A DNA stretch of 64,000 nt from Adineta steineri (GCA_905250115.1 CAJNOI010000232.1:58000-121999), one strand, 5' to 3'; counted from the stretch's first letter, positions 31,766 to 43,833 are shown. Notes: a model not told the origin generated them from the letters alone. Translations and numbers: made by a program.

Positions 31766-33646
31766 ATGACTTCGACAGCATCAAAAGACACAAATTCTGC
31801 ACTTGTCGGTATACGATTAGGTGCAAGTAACATCGTTGTTGCATATTTCAAAGTAGATTTAATAACTTTTTTTAATTTTTATTTTTCCATACTTGAAATT
31901 TATTTAGGAAGGTCGAAGTGAAACGATTGTTAATGAGTTAGGTGATCGTGTTACACCAACATTTATTACTTTCAATGATGGAAATGAAACTGTATGAATC
32001 GAAAATTTAATTTTATATTCTATTTTTTTTTTTTCTGTTTATAGGCCATAGGACTTCCATCAAAACAAGGTCTTATTCGTAATCAACAGAATACAATCCA
32101 ATGGTCACCGCATTTTCTTGCAAAACATGATGATAATGATATTTTATTAAGATATTATAAACAAAAATCGCCTATTAATGTAAAATATCCTATAAATAAA
32201 TGTATAAAAAATAAAATTCTTCTATCTATTTAGGTTACCGAAAGTAATAATAGAATAGAATTTTCTTTAACAGTTGATGGAAAAATGAAATCAATTCATC
32301 TTGAAATTATTATAGTTAATTTATTAAATTATGTTCGACGTAAGATAATATTGAATAAAACAAAAACATGAAATTCCTTTCTTTTTTTAGAACTTATTCT
32401 TTCTGTTACTGGTGCACGTGAAGTACAAGCTGTACTTTCTGTACCTCACCAAATGACACAAACCATAAATCAAGATCTTATTCGGTAGATTGAAAAAATA
32501 TTATTTCTAAGAAAGTTTTTTTCTTGTGATAGACTTTGTATGAAGAAAAGTGGTATTGAACTTCATTCAATTATTTCCGATGCTTGTTCAGCTTGTATGG
32601 CTTATGAATTAGATAAAGATGGTGGGCATGTTGAAAGGTATTTTCTATTCAATTGATGTATATAGTTAAAAAAAAATTATTTTTATTTTAGTCATATTCT
32701 TGTTTATCGTCTTGGTGGTTCAACACATGAATGTTCAATTATTCGAGCAATTGGCGGATGTTTTCAAACAGTTGCATCAGTATATGGATTTGAAAATAAT
32801 GGTGATGCTTTTACAGATCTTCTAACAGATGTTATTGCTGATGAATTTCAAAAGTAATTTTTAGATTAAATTCTTTCAATTTTATTATAACTATGTCGTA
32901 ATTTAGAAAAACTAAAAGTGACCCAAGATTAGCATCAAGATCATTACTTAAACTTCGTGCTTGTTCCGAACAAGCTAAACATGTCTTATCAACAACACCT
33001 GTTACTCAATGCTCCATTGATGCATTACATGAGGGTATTGATTTAGATTGTAATGTTAGCAGGTATTCTATTCGAAATTATTTAATTTTTTGATCATAAA
33101 TATTTTTTTTGACTTATTAATTAGACTCCGTTTTGATGGTGTAGCAAATAATTTAATTAATGAATGTTTAAAACCGATTGATGTTATACTTGAGAAAGCA
33201 AAATTACAAACAGATGATATTAAATTGGTAATTATAATTTATATTGTTTGATTTTTTCCCATAATTATTGTTTTAGATTGTTTTGTGTGGTGGTGGTACA
33301 AAAGTTCTTAAATTACGCGATGCTATTCAAGATAGATTACCTAATGCTGATATGCTTTCGTCAATTAACGGTGATGAAGTCATTGCTCTTGGTGCAGCAA
33401 GACAAGTAAATATTATTTTCAGAGTAGTGGAACAATATTTATCCATTTTCTTTTTCTAGTGTTATATTGAGAATAAATATGCTAAAGTTCAAGTATCAAA
33501 GGTATGTAATTTAATTGTAAAAATAAAAATACTAATATTTGTAAATCAAAGTTTCTGACATAAATTAATTAAAAAATTACTCGGATGATTTCGATTAGGG
33601 TGCTGCATCAGGACTGCGTATTCTCAAAATAGAGACTTCAGCTTAA
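31766..33646 (+). CDS. HSPA14-like Hsp70 (Ssz1/Hsp70L1 type) nucleotide-binding domain; may continue into DNAJC2
   Basis: Atypical ribosome-associated Hsp70 that partners DNAJC2. Exons: 31766-31852, 31908-31991, 32045-32179, 32234-32339, 32391-32484, 32533-32637, 32692-32853, 32908-33062, 33125-33227, 33277-33405, 33460-33501, then a possible terminal exon 33599-33646. Conserved parts: VGIRLGASNIVVAYF, ELGDRVTPTFITF, SVPHQMTQ, LVYRLGGSTHECS, EGIDLDCNVSRLRF, VLCGGGTKVLKLRDAI and DEVIALGAARQ. The canonical Asp of GIDLG is Arg. The NBD ends at VQVSK, and the ~120-residue substrate-binding part of animal HSPA14 is missing. The only stop-bearing exon (GAASGLRILKIETSA) lies inside an inverted-repeat element. 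The exon-11 donor (33501) is in phase with the first DNAJC2 exon at 34013, so the true gene may be a fusion. The Hsp70 call is sure; the 3' end is not. Confidence 0.87.
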
Positions 33647-33880
33647 TTCTTGGATTGTTTTGAAGTTGTACGATGAATAGAGAATAAAATTCTCTGTCAG
33701 GCTGTTGTATTTCTGGATCTCATGTAAGATGTATCGCAAGACAAATACCAACGCGATTCAAAAACCCAAAAAAATCGGGATTTTTCTAACCGTGCTGGTA
33801 TTTTCCCTTCTTCAAAGGAACCCAAGAATTAAGCTGAAGTCTCTATTTTGAGAATACTCAATCCCAAAAAAATTCCGATA
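33581..33880. mobile_element. Inverted-repeat (foldback) element between HSPA14 and DNAJC2
   Basis: A ~36-bp perfect inverted repeat (33618-33653 against 33826-33861; core GTATTCTCAAAATAGAGACT) continues imperfectly inward (TTTGAAG) and outward toward TCGGA/TCCGA. The intervening ~170 bp has no long ORF. The left arm contains the only HSPA14 stop codon (33644-33646). Target duplication not resolved, so the boundaries are approximate. Confidence 0.65.
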
Positions 33881-34012
33881 CATATATAGAGAAAGTGAAA
33901 GTCAAGATTAGATTTTAAAGTTCGAAACGGTTAGTTTTATCTAAGGATATCGTACTCGTTAAAATTTCATAGAATTGCAATAGAAAGATTTATTTCTATT
34001 CATATAATTTAG

Positions 34013-35877
34013 GATGATAATCAATTTGAACGTGTTGGTGTTCGATATTTTCGTTCCCATTTAATAATAACAGATGATCAAAAGAATGAAATCAGTGATA
34101 GTGATATTGATGATGATGATAATGATGATGAAAAAGAAAATGATCAATTAGATATTGATTGGGATAAACATGAATCTTATTTACGTAAACTTAATTTAAG
34201 TGAATGGAAAGATCAAGATCATTATAGAGTATTAGGTTTAGCAAAATTACGTTATAAAGCAACACAAAAACAAGTACGTAGTGCACATAAACAAATGATA
34301 TTACGTTATCATCCGGATAAATCTAAACGTATTGAAAGTGAACGTTTTTCATTAATAACTCATGCATTTGAACTTTTATCAAATCCAACATTAAGACGAT
34401 CTTATGATAGTGTTGATCCTAAATTTGATGATGCTATACCAAATCCAACAACAGCTGATAATTTTTATGAAGTATTTGGACCTGTTTTTGATCGTAATGC
34501 ACGTTGGTCTATACATCAACATGTACCATTATTAGGTAATGATGATACATCATTTGAACAAGTCAATAAATTCTATCGATTTTGGTATGATTTTTCTTCT
34601 TGGCGAGAATATTCTTATATGGGTAAATAAAAGAATTGTTTTTCTCTTTTAAAAAATAAATCTTTTTTTCCGACATGTAGATGAAGAAGATAAATCTCAA
34701 GGACAAGATCGTGATGAACGACGTTATATTGAAAAATTAAATCGTGTTGAAAGAGTAAAACGTAAGAAAACTGAAATGACACGTTTACGTAATTTAGTTG
34801 ATCGTGCTTATGCACTTGATCCACGTATAAAACGACAAAAGAAAGAAGAACAACAACGAAAAGATGATGAAAAATTACGTCGAAAACAAGAAGTTGATAA
34901 ACGAAAACAAGAACAAAAACAAAAAGAAATCGATGAAGCTAAACGTATTGCAGATGAAAAACAACGTACAGAAGAAGAAGCTAAACGTAAACAAGATGAA
35001 GCTAAAAAGGAAAAAGATGCACAAAAAAAAATAATTAAGTATGTTATTAGATTTGTTTATTAAGATTCCATAAAAATTTTTTGTTTTTCTCAGGAAAGAA
35101 AAGAAACAATTACGTGATTTATGTAAAGAAGCAAATTATTTTAATGATAAAGCTGCAGCACCAAATCTAAAACAAATCGAACAAATTGAAACATTAATTG
35201 AATATCTTCCAGTTGATGATTTAAAAATATTAAATGCAACATTACAAGAAGAAAATGCTGATAAACGATCAATAATTCTTTCTGAACTTAAAAAAATGGA
35301 TGGACAAATGCAACAATCACGTTTAGAACTATCCCAACAATCTTCATCTTCATCAACAACTTCATCATCAAATTCAGCTGCGGCTATTAAATGGACACCA
35401 GAAGAAATTGAATTACTTGTTAAATCACTTCGAATCTATCCAGCTGGTGTACAAAATCGTTGGTTAGTCGTTCAAGAATATCTTAAACGTAGTGGTGGAA
35501 ATCCAAATCGTAACGTACAAGATATAATGGCAAAAGCAAAACATATTGCTAGTGGAAAGAAAGAAGTCGATGAAAGTTCAGCATCATTAGATCATATTGC
35601 ACTTAATTCACATAAACAATCAGGAATTGCAGAAACTGAAGCTAAATTAAATGCAGTAACATTGAGTGAACGTGATGAGGAAACATCAGTACCATGGTCA
35701 GTTGATGAACAACGTATATTTGAACAAGCATTACGAACATATCCAGCATCATTAGGTGCATCAAGATGGGATCAAATAGCTGAATGTTTAGCATCAAGAA
35801 ATAAAAAAGAATGTTTAGAACGTTATAAAGAATTAGCTAAAATGGTTCAAGCTAAAAAAGCTGTCAACAAACCGTAA
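34013..35877 (+). CDS. DNAJC2: DnaJ homolog DNAJC2 (MPP11/zuotin), J protein of the ribosome-associated complex
   Basis: Co-chaperone that docks on the ribosome and activates Hsp70 on nascent chains. Exons 34013-34622, 34681-35038, 35094-35877. N-terminal VGVRYF motif, acidic segment, then the J domain ([16 protein letters not shown] through YHPDKS, HPD intact, near 34.31 kb), the zuotin homology domain ([44 protein letters not shown]), a charged ribosome-binding helix, and two SANT domains ([28 protein letters not shown]). The first exon has no start: the codon before GAT is the stop formed by the acceptor TTTAG, and the first in-frame ATG (34295) is inside the J domain. An upstream exon is therefore required; the nearest in-phase donor is that of HSPA14 exon 11 (33501). 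A small exon in the intervening element (ATG 33729) is an alternative. Confidence 0.93.
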
Positions 35878-36605
35878 AAAAAATTTCATACAACCGAATT
35901 CAAATGAAGAACATATCAAAAAAGAAGTGACTTTTTTTCTCGGTGATTTTGTTATGTTTGTTTTTCTCACATCGTTTGCTATTGTATGTGTGAATGCACT
36001 TGTTTTAAAAAGTCTATATAAACTAGGCAATTATTAAAACCCAGAATTTAAGATAATTTTTAATGAATCAATCATTTGCTTATAATGACAATCGCAGTGG
36101 CGTATCTAGGATTTTCGAAGGGAGGGGCGATCCGCCCTAAATCTGCCACTGGACAATCGCACTTTAATAGAGTATGATCTACAAGCAAGAGTAAGAGTAA
36201 AAACATGTATTTTATTTTCACAGTTCAAAAGTAATACTAGTCTCAAATTTATATCGATCAAATATGAAATTTCAATCTATAAAATTAGTTAGCCTTTTGT
36301 ATATGACAAAATAATTCTTAAGGTAATACCTGCTGACATCTATAATGAAATAATATCAAATTGAAATTTAAAAAAATACAGATTAAATTATATCAAATCA
36401 AATTTGTTATCTTAAAATAATTTCCCATTCAATCTTTTCCGTTAGTACGGTAACAAAATACAGAGGCAAGAGTCATAGAAGGATTTTTCTAAATGGAGAA
36501 AACGTTTTTTTTTCTTCGAGTTTGTAAACCAAACAATAGCATAACTAATGCAAAAATAAAATCTCTTCTCCTCTTTGCAAGGATCATCATCTCATTTAAA
36601 AGAAA
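35878..36605. other. DNAJC2-MNS1 intergenic region
   Basis: AT-rich, no gene recognised; contains the 57-bp hAT-like element at 36095. Confidence 0.5.
36095..36151. mobile_element. 57-bp hAT-like MITE
   Basis: CAGTGGCGTATCTAG at the left end and AAATCTGCCACTG at the right, with a perfect 8-bp target duplication GACAATCG at 36087-36094 and 36152-36159. Termini match the element at 8351, so this is a deleted member of the same family. Confidence 0.85.
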
Positions 36606-38485
36606 ATGGTAAATTATTTAAAATTTAAATTATTTTGGTAATAAATTATCTTTTAGGCAATGACTCGTCAATTAAATCAAAAACAAGGTGGTGGTGGTGG
36701 TGGTGGTGGTAGTAATAATCCCAATAATTGGTATGCTAATCAATATGCTCAACGTGAACAAGAAGCTGATCGAAGTCTTCGTGAACGACAATTACAACAA
36801 GGTCGTATTCAAACTGAGATGTTAGATATTGAAGCTAAAGCTGTTAATAAACGATTAATACGTGAACAAACACGTGCAGATCGTGATCGAGCTACAGAAG
36901 AAGCAATTATAAGAGCACAATGTGAGAAAAAATTATCTGCAGAAGCACGAAGTCAAGAAGAACGTTTAGCTATGGAACTTGAACGTATCAAACTTGACAA
37001 AACTCGTGATGAAAAAATGCGACAACAAATTCGGTACGAAAAAAATTTTGTACGTTTCAATCTTAATAAATAATTTCTTTTTGTTTTCAGTGAAACGAGT
37101 TACGAATTACGCGATTTAGAATCTAAATTACGTGCTGCTTATGTTCAAAAAGAACGCACTGCACAAATGGCTGAAAAACAAGCATTGAAATTTGATTCAT
37201 ACTTAGAAGATGCAGAAATTGCACGACGTATGCGTAGTGAAACAGATAAAGCTGAAGCAGATCGTCGTCAACAAGAAATTGTTAAACATCAAGAAATGAT
37301 ACGTTATAAACAAGATCTTCAACGACAACTTGAAGAACGTGAAATAGGTAAACAACAAGCCTATGAAGAATTTCTTCGAGAAAAATTGGTTATTGATGAA
37401 ATTGTTAGAAAGATTTATGAAGAAGATCAACGGTAAGTTTAATTAAATAATTCCATCGTTTTATAATTTGAATAATTATCTTTATAATACAGAGAAATGG
37501 AACGTAAATTTGAACGTCAACGTGCTACACGTGATTTCATAGCTGAATTTACACGTAAACGTGAAGAATGGAAGATAATGGAACGTGAACGTATGGAAGA
37601 AGAAAATCGTCGTATTAAAGAATATGCTAAAACACAAGAACAACGACAAGAAGTAGCTAAAGCTGAAAAACGTGCACGAGAAGAAGCCTTAAATAAAGTT
37701 CAAAATGCATTAGGTGAACAAATTAAACGTGATCGTGAAGAACGTGAAGAACAAGAATTAGTTCGACAAGAATTATATTTGGAAGAACAAGAACAAGTTA
37801 TACGAAGACGTGAACGTGATGAAATGGAAGCACGTATACGACAACGTTTAGAATTACAACGTGAACGAGATGAACAAATGCAATTTAAACGTATACGTGA
37901 TGTAGAAATTAAACAAGAAGAAGAAAGATTTCGACAACAAGTTAGATAGAAAAAGATATGAGAAATTATTTATTCTAAGATTTTATTTTTCTTTATATAG
38001 TTAATGCAAAAATTTGCTGAAGATGATCGTATTGAACAGATGAATGCTCAAAAACGTCGTATGAAACAAATCGAACATAAACGAGCTGTTGATGTTTTAC
38101 TTGATGAACGTCGACAACAAATGACAGTTGATAAAGTTTGTATTCAATTTACATTATACTAGAATTATATATATTTATTTAAATAGCAACGTGAAATCGA
38201 TGAACGTGGTGAAGCTGAACGTATTGCACAACTTCGTAAACAAATTATTGAAGAAGAACGTATTAAATTACTTCGTGAACATGCTCATCGTTTATTGGGA
38301 TATTTACCAAAGGTAAAAAATATCTAATTAGTTAAATATATAAAAAAAAATATGAATTTTCTATTCTTATGTAGGGTGTTATTCGTGATGAAAAAGATCT
38401 TGATAATCTTGGTAGTGATTTCAAAAATGAATTTAAACGACGACAAGTCAATATGCAAAATCCAGATGGATGGGACAATATGTGA
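36606..38485 (+). CDS. MNS1: Meiosis-specific nuclear structural protein 1-like, ciliary coiled coil (TPH domain)
   Basis: Coiled-coil protein of axonemal doublets, known in animals as a microtubule inner protein needed for motile cilia. Exons: a minimal ATG at 36606-36608 (start MAMTRQ), 36657-37033, 37091-37432, 37493-37940, 38001-38135, 38187-38312, 38375-38485. Without the first mini-exon, translation could start at 36660. After a Gly-rich N-terminus the protein is almost wholly Arg/Glu/Gln-rich helix (ELRDLESKLRAAY, DFIAEFTRKREEW), ending with the family-specific HRLLGYLPKGVIRDEKDLDNLG. About 500 aa, the usual length. It converges with the BTB gene, the stops being about 80 bp apart. A ciliary role fits a rotifer, but expression is not shown here. 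Confidence 0.88.
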
Positions 38486-38567
38486 TGATTTTCTTCTTTT
38501 TTCTTTTAACAAAAAAGAGTCAAATAAACATATACCTTTTATCTTACAAACATTCATTTTATTTGTG

Positions 38568-39176
38568 TTACGTTTGAGTACAATCAGAATTTAAATAGCA
38601 AAGACATTTATTTAATAAAAATGTAAAAATATATTCCACTAATAATAGATTAGAGTTTTGATAAAACTGATCATAAAAGTCGTTAAATTTCATTTTATGC
38701 TCTGTTTGTAGTAATGTTCCACCTGGAAAACCTTTGTCAATAGCCATGCACTTTTCTTCTTCTTGCTGACGTTTTCGTTCAGGTTCCGTCAATATATAAA
38801 TCAGATTATGTATACAAAAGTATTCTGCTTCGATAATAAGACGTTGACGAAGTGGTTCATTAGTCATTATGTCACTGTGTATGGTATTCGTTCTGAAATA
38901 TTCTAGAATATGTTCAAATAACGTTCCATTACGATTAATGAAGATACTGTTATCATTTGGATCTCGTTCAAGTTTCCCTTGTTCTGAGAAAAGTAAAGTA
39001 AAGAAAGGATTTCCCATACATGTTAATGTACTACCAGTTGTAGTATATTTGCTACCACCAACATTAAGTATAACTTTGTCTTCAATACAAGTTGTTGATA
39101 AGTTGAATTTAATATTTCTCCATTCTTCTTCTTCATAGGATGCATTGGCTAATTTCTGTTCTAATTGAGCGTTCAT
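38568..39176 (-). CDS. BTB/T1-domain protein (KCTD-like), single exon
   Basis: A 202-residue protein with one BTB/T1 fold: VILNVGGSKYTTTGSTL, then FFTLLF, DPNDNSIFINRNGTLF and HILEYFRT, followed by an AEYFCIHNL-type helix. KCTD-family BTB proteins are often adaptors for cullin-3 ubiquitin ligases or receptor-binding oligomers; which applies here cannot be told. The C-terminal third is unrecognised and ends in a hydrophobic FTFLLNKCLCYL stretch. Intronless, unlike most neighbours, and lying next to an odd CGTTT-rich region, so it may be a retrocopy or a lineage-expanded family member. The reading frame is intact. Confidence 0.72.
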   Translation of the reverse strand: MNAQLEQKLANASYEEEEWRNIKFNLSTTCIEDKVILNVGGSKYTTTGSTLTCMGNPFFTLLFSEQGKLERDPNDNSIFINRNGTLFEHILEYFRTNTIHSDIMTNEPLRQRLIIEAEYFCIHNLIYILTEPERKRQQEEEKCMAIDKGFPGGTLLQTEHKMKFNDFYDQFYQNSNLLLVEYIFTFLLNKCLCYLNSDCTQT

Positions 39177-40264
39177 TTGTATTGCTTCCCAGGTCGATGA
39201 TTACGAACGCCGTTTCCAGCATCGTTTAAGGCAGGAAACGGCTAGAAAACGACGTAATTCCTGCAGGAAACGGCCGTGAACGAATGTCGCTTCTTGCTGT
39301 TTAACACCGTAATCCGTATATCCAGATTTGTTTATGTAGTCTTGTCGGAAAGGAAACGGCGCCGTTTCATGCCTGAAACGCGACGTGTATTTATTGTTAG
39401 ATAATCTGAAAATAAAAAAAAAATTTAAATAATTACAAAACTATTTACCATTAAATATATCATTATAGATGATCTAAAATAAAGAAAAAGAATATAAATT
39501 AATAAAAATACTACTGTTCAATTTATCGTTCAGTATATTAATAAAAAATATTAACTGTTTATATAGCTCATAAAACCATTTTCTGAAGGTAAAACACTTA
39601 GCTTTATAATTTATTGTAGAATGATTTTAATTTTTCAAAGATGGCCCTACCCATAATGTTATTTAAATAACTCATTGTTTCGATTGTTACCAATTTATTT
39701 TTCATTTTATCATTGAGCTTTCATATAAAAAGTAGACAGTAACGAATACATTATCTAATATAGTATATAGACCGACTGATGAAAGTTTTAGAGAAAAAAA
39801 AGGCAAAAAACGGTAATTCCCTACGACTGCCGTGTCCGATAGGACGGAACCGATTAAAGGAAACGACTACCGAGTGTCATCGTTTTCAAACCGTTTTACG
39901 ATTCACCGTAAACGATAGCCTCAAGGTGACCGTTTTTTACCGTTTGAAGCCGCGTTTACGACACCGTATTCTTTCACCTGGATTGGTCACACAAGTTCTC
40001 AGTGGTTCGAATATGATCACTGCATTTATTCAGCTTTGAAATAGTATCTTCACGAACTTTTTCAAAATGAGTTCTTACCCAGGCCAAACATGCTCTGTCA
40101 TAAACGCCTGTATACGGGCAGTATACGGATCTCGTGTTGTATTCTGTCGTACTTTAACGTGTTACCTGTCTCAGTATTACGATCGTATTTTCTCTGTATT
40201 TTTACGACAGTATACGATCATTTCACGGTATCAAAATGTAGCCGTTTTTCGACATCGTAGTTAG
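39177..40264. repeat. Non-coding region dense in CGTTT/AAACG words and short palindromes
   Basis: Two blocks (39190-39400 and 39790-40264) are richer in CpG than the rest of the window and contain about 17 CGTTT or AAACG words. Several pair as small hairpins, e.g. CCGTTTCC with GGAAACGG near 39211-39242 and CGTTTCA/TGAAACG near 39363. A 86-codon ORF (39779-40039) is unconvincing. The region runs into an N gap. It may be an unknown repeat or transposon remnant. Confidence 0.5.
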
Positions 40265-40364
40265 NNNNNNNNNNNNNNNNNNNNNNNNNNNNNNNNNNNN
40301 NNNNNNNNNNNNNNNNNNNNNNNNNNNNNNNNNNNNNNNNNNNNNNNNNNNNNNNNNNNNNNNN
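40265..40364. other. Assembly gap (100 N)
   Basis: Run of N; gap size is probably nominal. Confidence 0.99.
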
Positions 40365-40772
40365 TAGTTTTAGAACTATAAAAACTAATTATTATTATGT
40401 ATATATATATACTCGAAGAATATCAATATTATTATGTATTTATCTGAATAAAAAAACATGATTTTCATTGAATTAAACTATAAAACCAGACAGGGAAATG
40501 CGTAATTCCGATAGAAAACACATCTGTATATTGTTTTGTTGTAGAAAATACAGAGTCAATATTTAAAGCACTTTTATCATATTTTTTTAACTCACAATAT
40601 CATGAATATGTGTGAGTGTTCTAGCAAGTTCTGTATCTTATTCATTTTAAAACTAGTGGAACATATTTATCCCATTTTTTAAAATAGTTTCTTTTCTAAC
40701 TGTGCAATAAATAAAAGCACAGATGAAGTCATATTTATAGTTCTGCAAAATGTTCACTATTATAATCGAATA

Positions 40773-42448
40773 CTAATTGAGTAAGAACTTTTGCTTGTGA
40801 TTCATTATCATTCTCACGATTTGATATTCGATAATTATATAACATATCATTGCGATTCCTGCATAAACAATTTGTAAGATAATTGATACACGAACAATTA
40901 ATAATGATGAATAGCTATAGATAACCAAAAATCCAAGATTTGTTATCATGGAAAATATGGAAAAAGCCATTTCTTTTGTATCGACAAATAAATGACTGTA
41001 TAAAGCTAAATTAAAAAGAAAATTCTTGGATTTATATATACATCTCATCTTTATTTATGAAACGACTGATCCTATTGATTAACTATTTTTAGTAACTGTC
41101 AAAAATGTGAGTCAGATCGCATATATGATATCTAAGAGAACCAAAACGATTTTAGCGAATGTTCTATAGAGTATTTAACTGTTTTAGAAAAGGAATGAAA
41201 ATAGTAAATAATATTGATCCATTTTAATTCGTGTAATGATTATTTAATATTCTATCTTTTTTTTTGTCGATGTGTGTGCAATATTTAAAAAATAACAAAC
41301 CTGAAATAAGCGGTTTTGGAACTGCAGCTGAAAAACCTGCTATACATGCAAGAATGTAAAGCACGTATGTTTGAGAAGGAATTAGTTTCCATATAAGAGT
41401 TATCACCAATGTTATAACGGACAAAGATATTGCACTTAACATACATACTGGAAATACAACCTGTAATACCATATGAAACCATAACAAGGCCTAAAAAGTA
41501 AATAATCATGATTATTTTGATCAGTAAATTTGATTCTTACCAATATATTGAATACCGATAGTACATGTAATACAACTCTAAAATAAGATCGATTAGAATC
41601 ATATGAACGTATGTAATTATGTTTTATGAAATAGAAGAATCTCAACAGTTAAAATTATTAAAAATGTAATACCCTCGTATAAATTGCAAAAATGAACGCA
41701 TCCCATGTATCCATTCAGAAATTTGCAGGAATTAATAGTAATTGATCTAGTTTTTTAAATTGTTTCAATGTTAATAATGAATAATCTATAGATTGACGTA
41801 TTATTCCTTTCGAATCATCACCTATAACAACACAGACAATCAAATAATATACAAAATACATCTTAAATTACCTTTAAGTTTACGTTTTTGATTAAGAAAA
41901 ATAACAACAGATATGATAGATATAAAAATAATACCAACTAACACATTATACAGTATATATGTATACAAAAAAGAGAGTTTATTAACAAATATGTACTCTT
42001 ATTTTATTTCTACATATTCTCATAGGTGAAATAGTACTTTTAACATGTTTTGGTTCGCTTATGCTAGGTACAAAATAATATTACCAGTGTGAAGTACTGA
42101 ATTGAAAATTCCAAAATATTTGTTCACTTGAATATCTGAATTATTGCCACCAAATACAAACATATGTTTAACAGTGGATTTATTTGAAATATACTTACCT
42201 GGATATAACAGTACTGCTTTTGGATACATATTAGCAGCAGTATAGATAAGTATACCGATTTGTCCAGCTATAATCGCCCATTTATATCCCAACATATAGA
42301 TCAATGAAATAGTAAAAACAAAACAAGATAGCATTGAACTACCAGAAAGTATTGCTAAACAAACCATAGCAAGATTCCGTTTTTTATCACCATGTTTTTT
42401 GTTTGATTTGTCCCCTTTTTGTTCATTATCGTTTAATATTTGAGGCAT
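40773..42448 (-). pseudogene. UNC93-like multipass membrane protein, apparently decayed
   Basis: UNC93 proteins are MFS-like 12-TM proteins. The first exon (42448 down to about 42200) gives a basic N-terminus, then LAMVCLAILSGSSM and GYKWAIIAGQIGILIYTAANMYP. The next piece (about 42130-42075) gives NKYFGIFNSVLHTG, but the intervening TM segment expected in the family is absent. At 41876-41690 the frame reads LLLIPANF then TGA. Around 41509-41430 the family-like GLVMVSYGITGCISSM and ISLSVITLVITLIWKL lie in different frames. The last exon (41048-40773) encodes TKEMAFSIFSMITNLGF and a final TM helix. An internal deletion, a stop and a frame change together suggest a pseudogene, though unusual splicing could rescue part of it. 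Confidence 0.58.
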
Positions 42449-43500
42449 TTTATCTACAATATTATATCACCGGAAAATAAATCCTATTGTAATAAATCGA
42501 GAGAAGAAACGAATTAGTACACAGCTTTGAAATGCTACTAAACTTACCTTACACTCTCAATAATATAGACCAACGGTTACTTTTCTCTATCCATTGTTAT
42601 ATTTTTAATAATCATTGAAGCAAATAACAAGATTCGATGAATAATGACTAACACATCATTTCTGTTTATTTTCCGATTCTTTTGTTATACATGCTTGTCG
42701 AAAATCGTCTGTGATCAAAACTGATACTAGATGGTGAAAAAACACAGCAATTAAAGAGTAAAACATCTGTTATTTGATAATCTTATTTGTTGACACAAAA
42801 TCTCTTATTCCAGATGAACTGTTTTATACATACTAAAAAACAGATATCGGTGTTGATGACGTCTATTTTTGTATATTTTTTAAAATGGCAACACATTAAT
42901 TCAGTATTAGATATGCTTTTCTATTTGAGATTAAACTGAATAGGAATGCAATTGCAATGAAGTTATATATAAATTTATTTCTATTATTACATGAAGTACC
43001 ATGTGCATTTTCTTTCATTTAGATAATTTTAATTCTTATGATACAGTAACTTTGTGATCAACATAATTTCATTCCGAAAACTGATGAAGTTAAAAGTAAA
43101 TAGTTTATATTTTTCAATTATTTTAATGTTGATGTACTGAGAGGTATACACTTATTATCATTATTCGAACGATTTCTATTGACCTTGGAAAATTGTTTCA
43201 CATTTAGTTGAATTATTTTTTGAGCTCTCTGATATAGAGTTCGTAAAATGAAATAAGCTATTATTATTACTCTAAATTGGGTCTTTAAGTTACCAATAAT
43301 AAGGATTTTTGTCTATTTATATATAGTAAAATTTTACTAGTCTGATATACAGAATAAAAAATATTAAAGTATTTATTGTAAGAAATATCCAATATATCTA
43401 GTGATATACATACTGGTATATTCCCTCTGAGCACGTTGGAACATTCCTTGTGTTCTTCTATTATATATACATATGGTTCTTTCCTTTCCTCTCATCTAGG
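42449..43500. other. Intergenic, no feature recognised
   Basis: About 1 kb of AT-rich sequence, with no ORF or repeat I could support. Confidence 0.5.
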
Positions 43501-43833
43501 TATGGAATTATTCCTTATCGTGATCCTATATACATGTACATACACACATACGTATATGTATCGTATTCATACCGTTCTCTTCTCTTCTTCTTGTTATCTC
43601 TATGGTTCTTGTTTTTGTTGTTGTTGTATCTTGAATGAGGTGTGTTCAATAATCTCACTTTCGTCGCCAATGTAAGTTTGTGTAGAACCGTAGGTTCAAT
43701 GTTTATTGTAGAACAACAAGAACAAGAACGATAGAGAGAACAAGAAGAAGAGAAGAAAACGGGATGAATACGACACATATAGGTATGTGTGCGTGTACAT
43801 GTATATAGGATCACAATAAGGAATGATTCCATA
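43501..43833. repeat. Large imperfect palindrome with LTR-like internal features
   Basis: Arms 43501-43628 and 43709-43833 are inverted copies at roughly 85-90% by eye (TATGGAATTATTCCTTAT against TATGGAATCATTCCTTAT). On the minus strand the right arm runs into CAATAAACATTG (polyadenylation-like), then CTTACATTGGCGACGAAAG, which resembles an LTR end followed by a primer-binding site. The ORFs across it are mirror images of each other, not genes. It abuts the telomere-like hairpin at 43836. Confidence 0.65.

Noticed and set aside
39779-40039. 86-codon ORF on the plus strand
   Set aside because: Lies inside the CGTTT-rich palindromic block, has no recognisable motif, and no splice or promoter context supports it.
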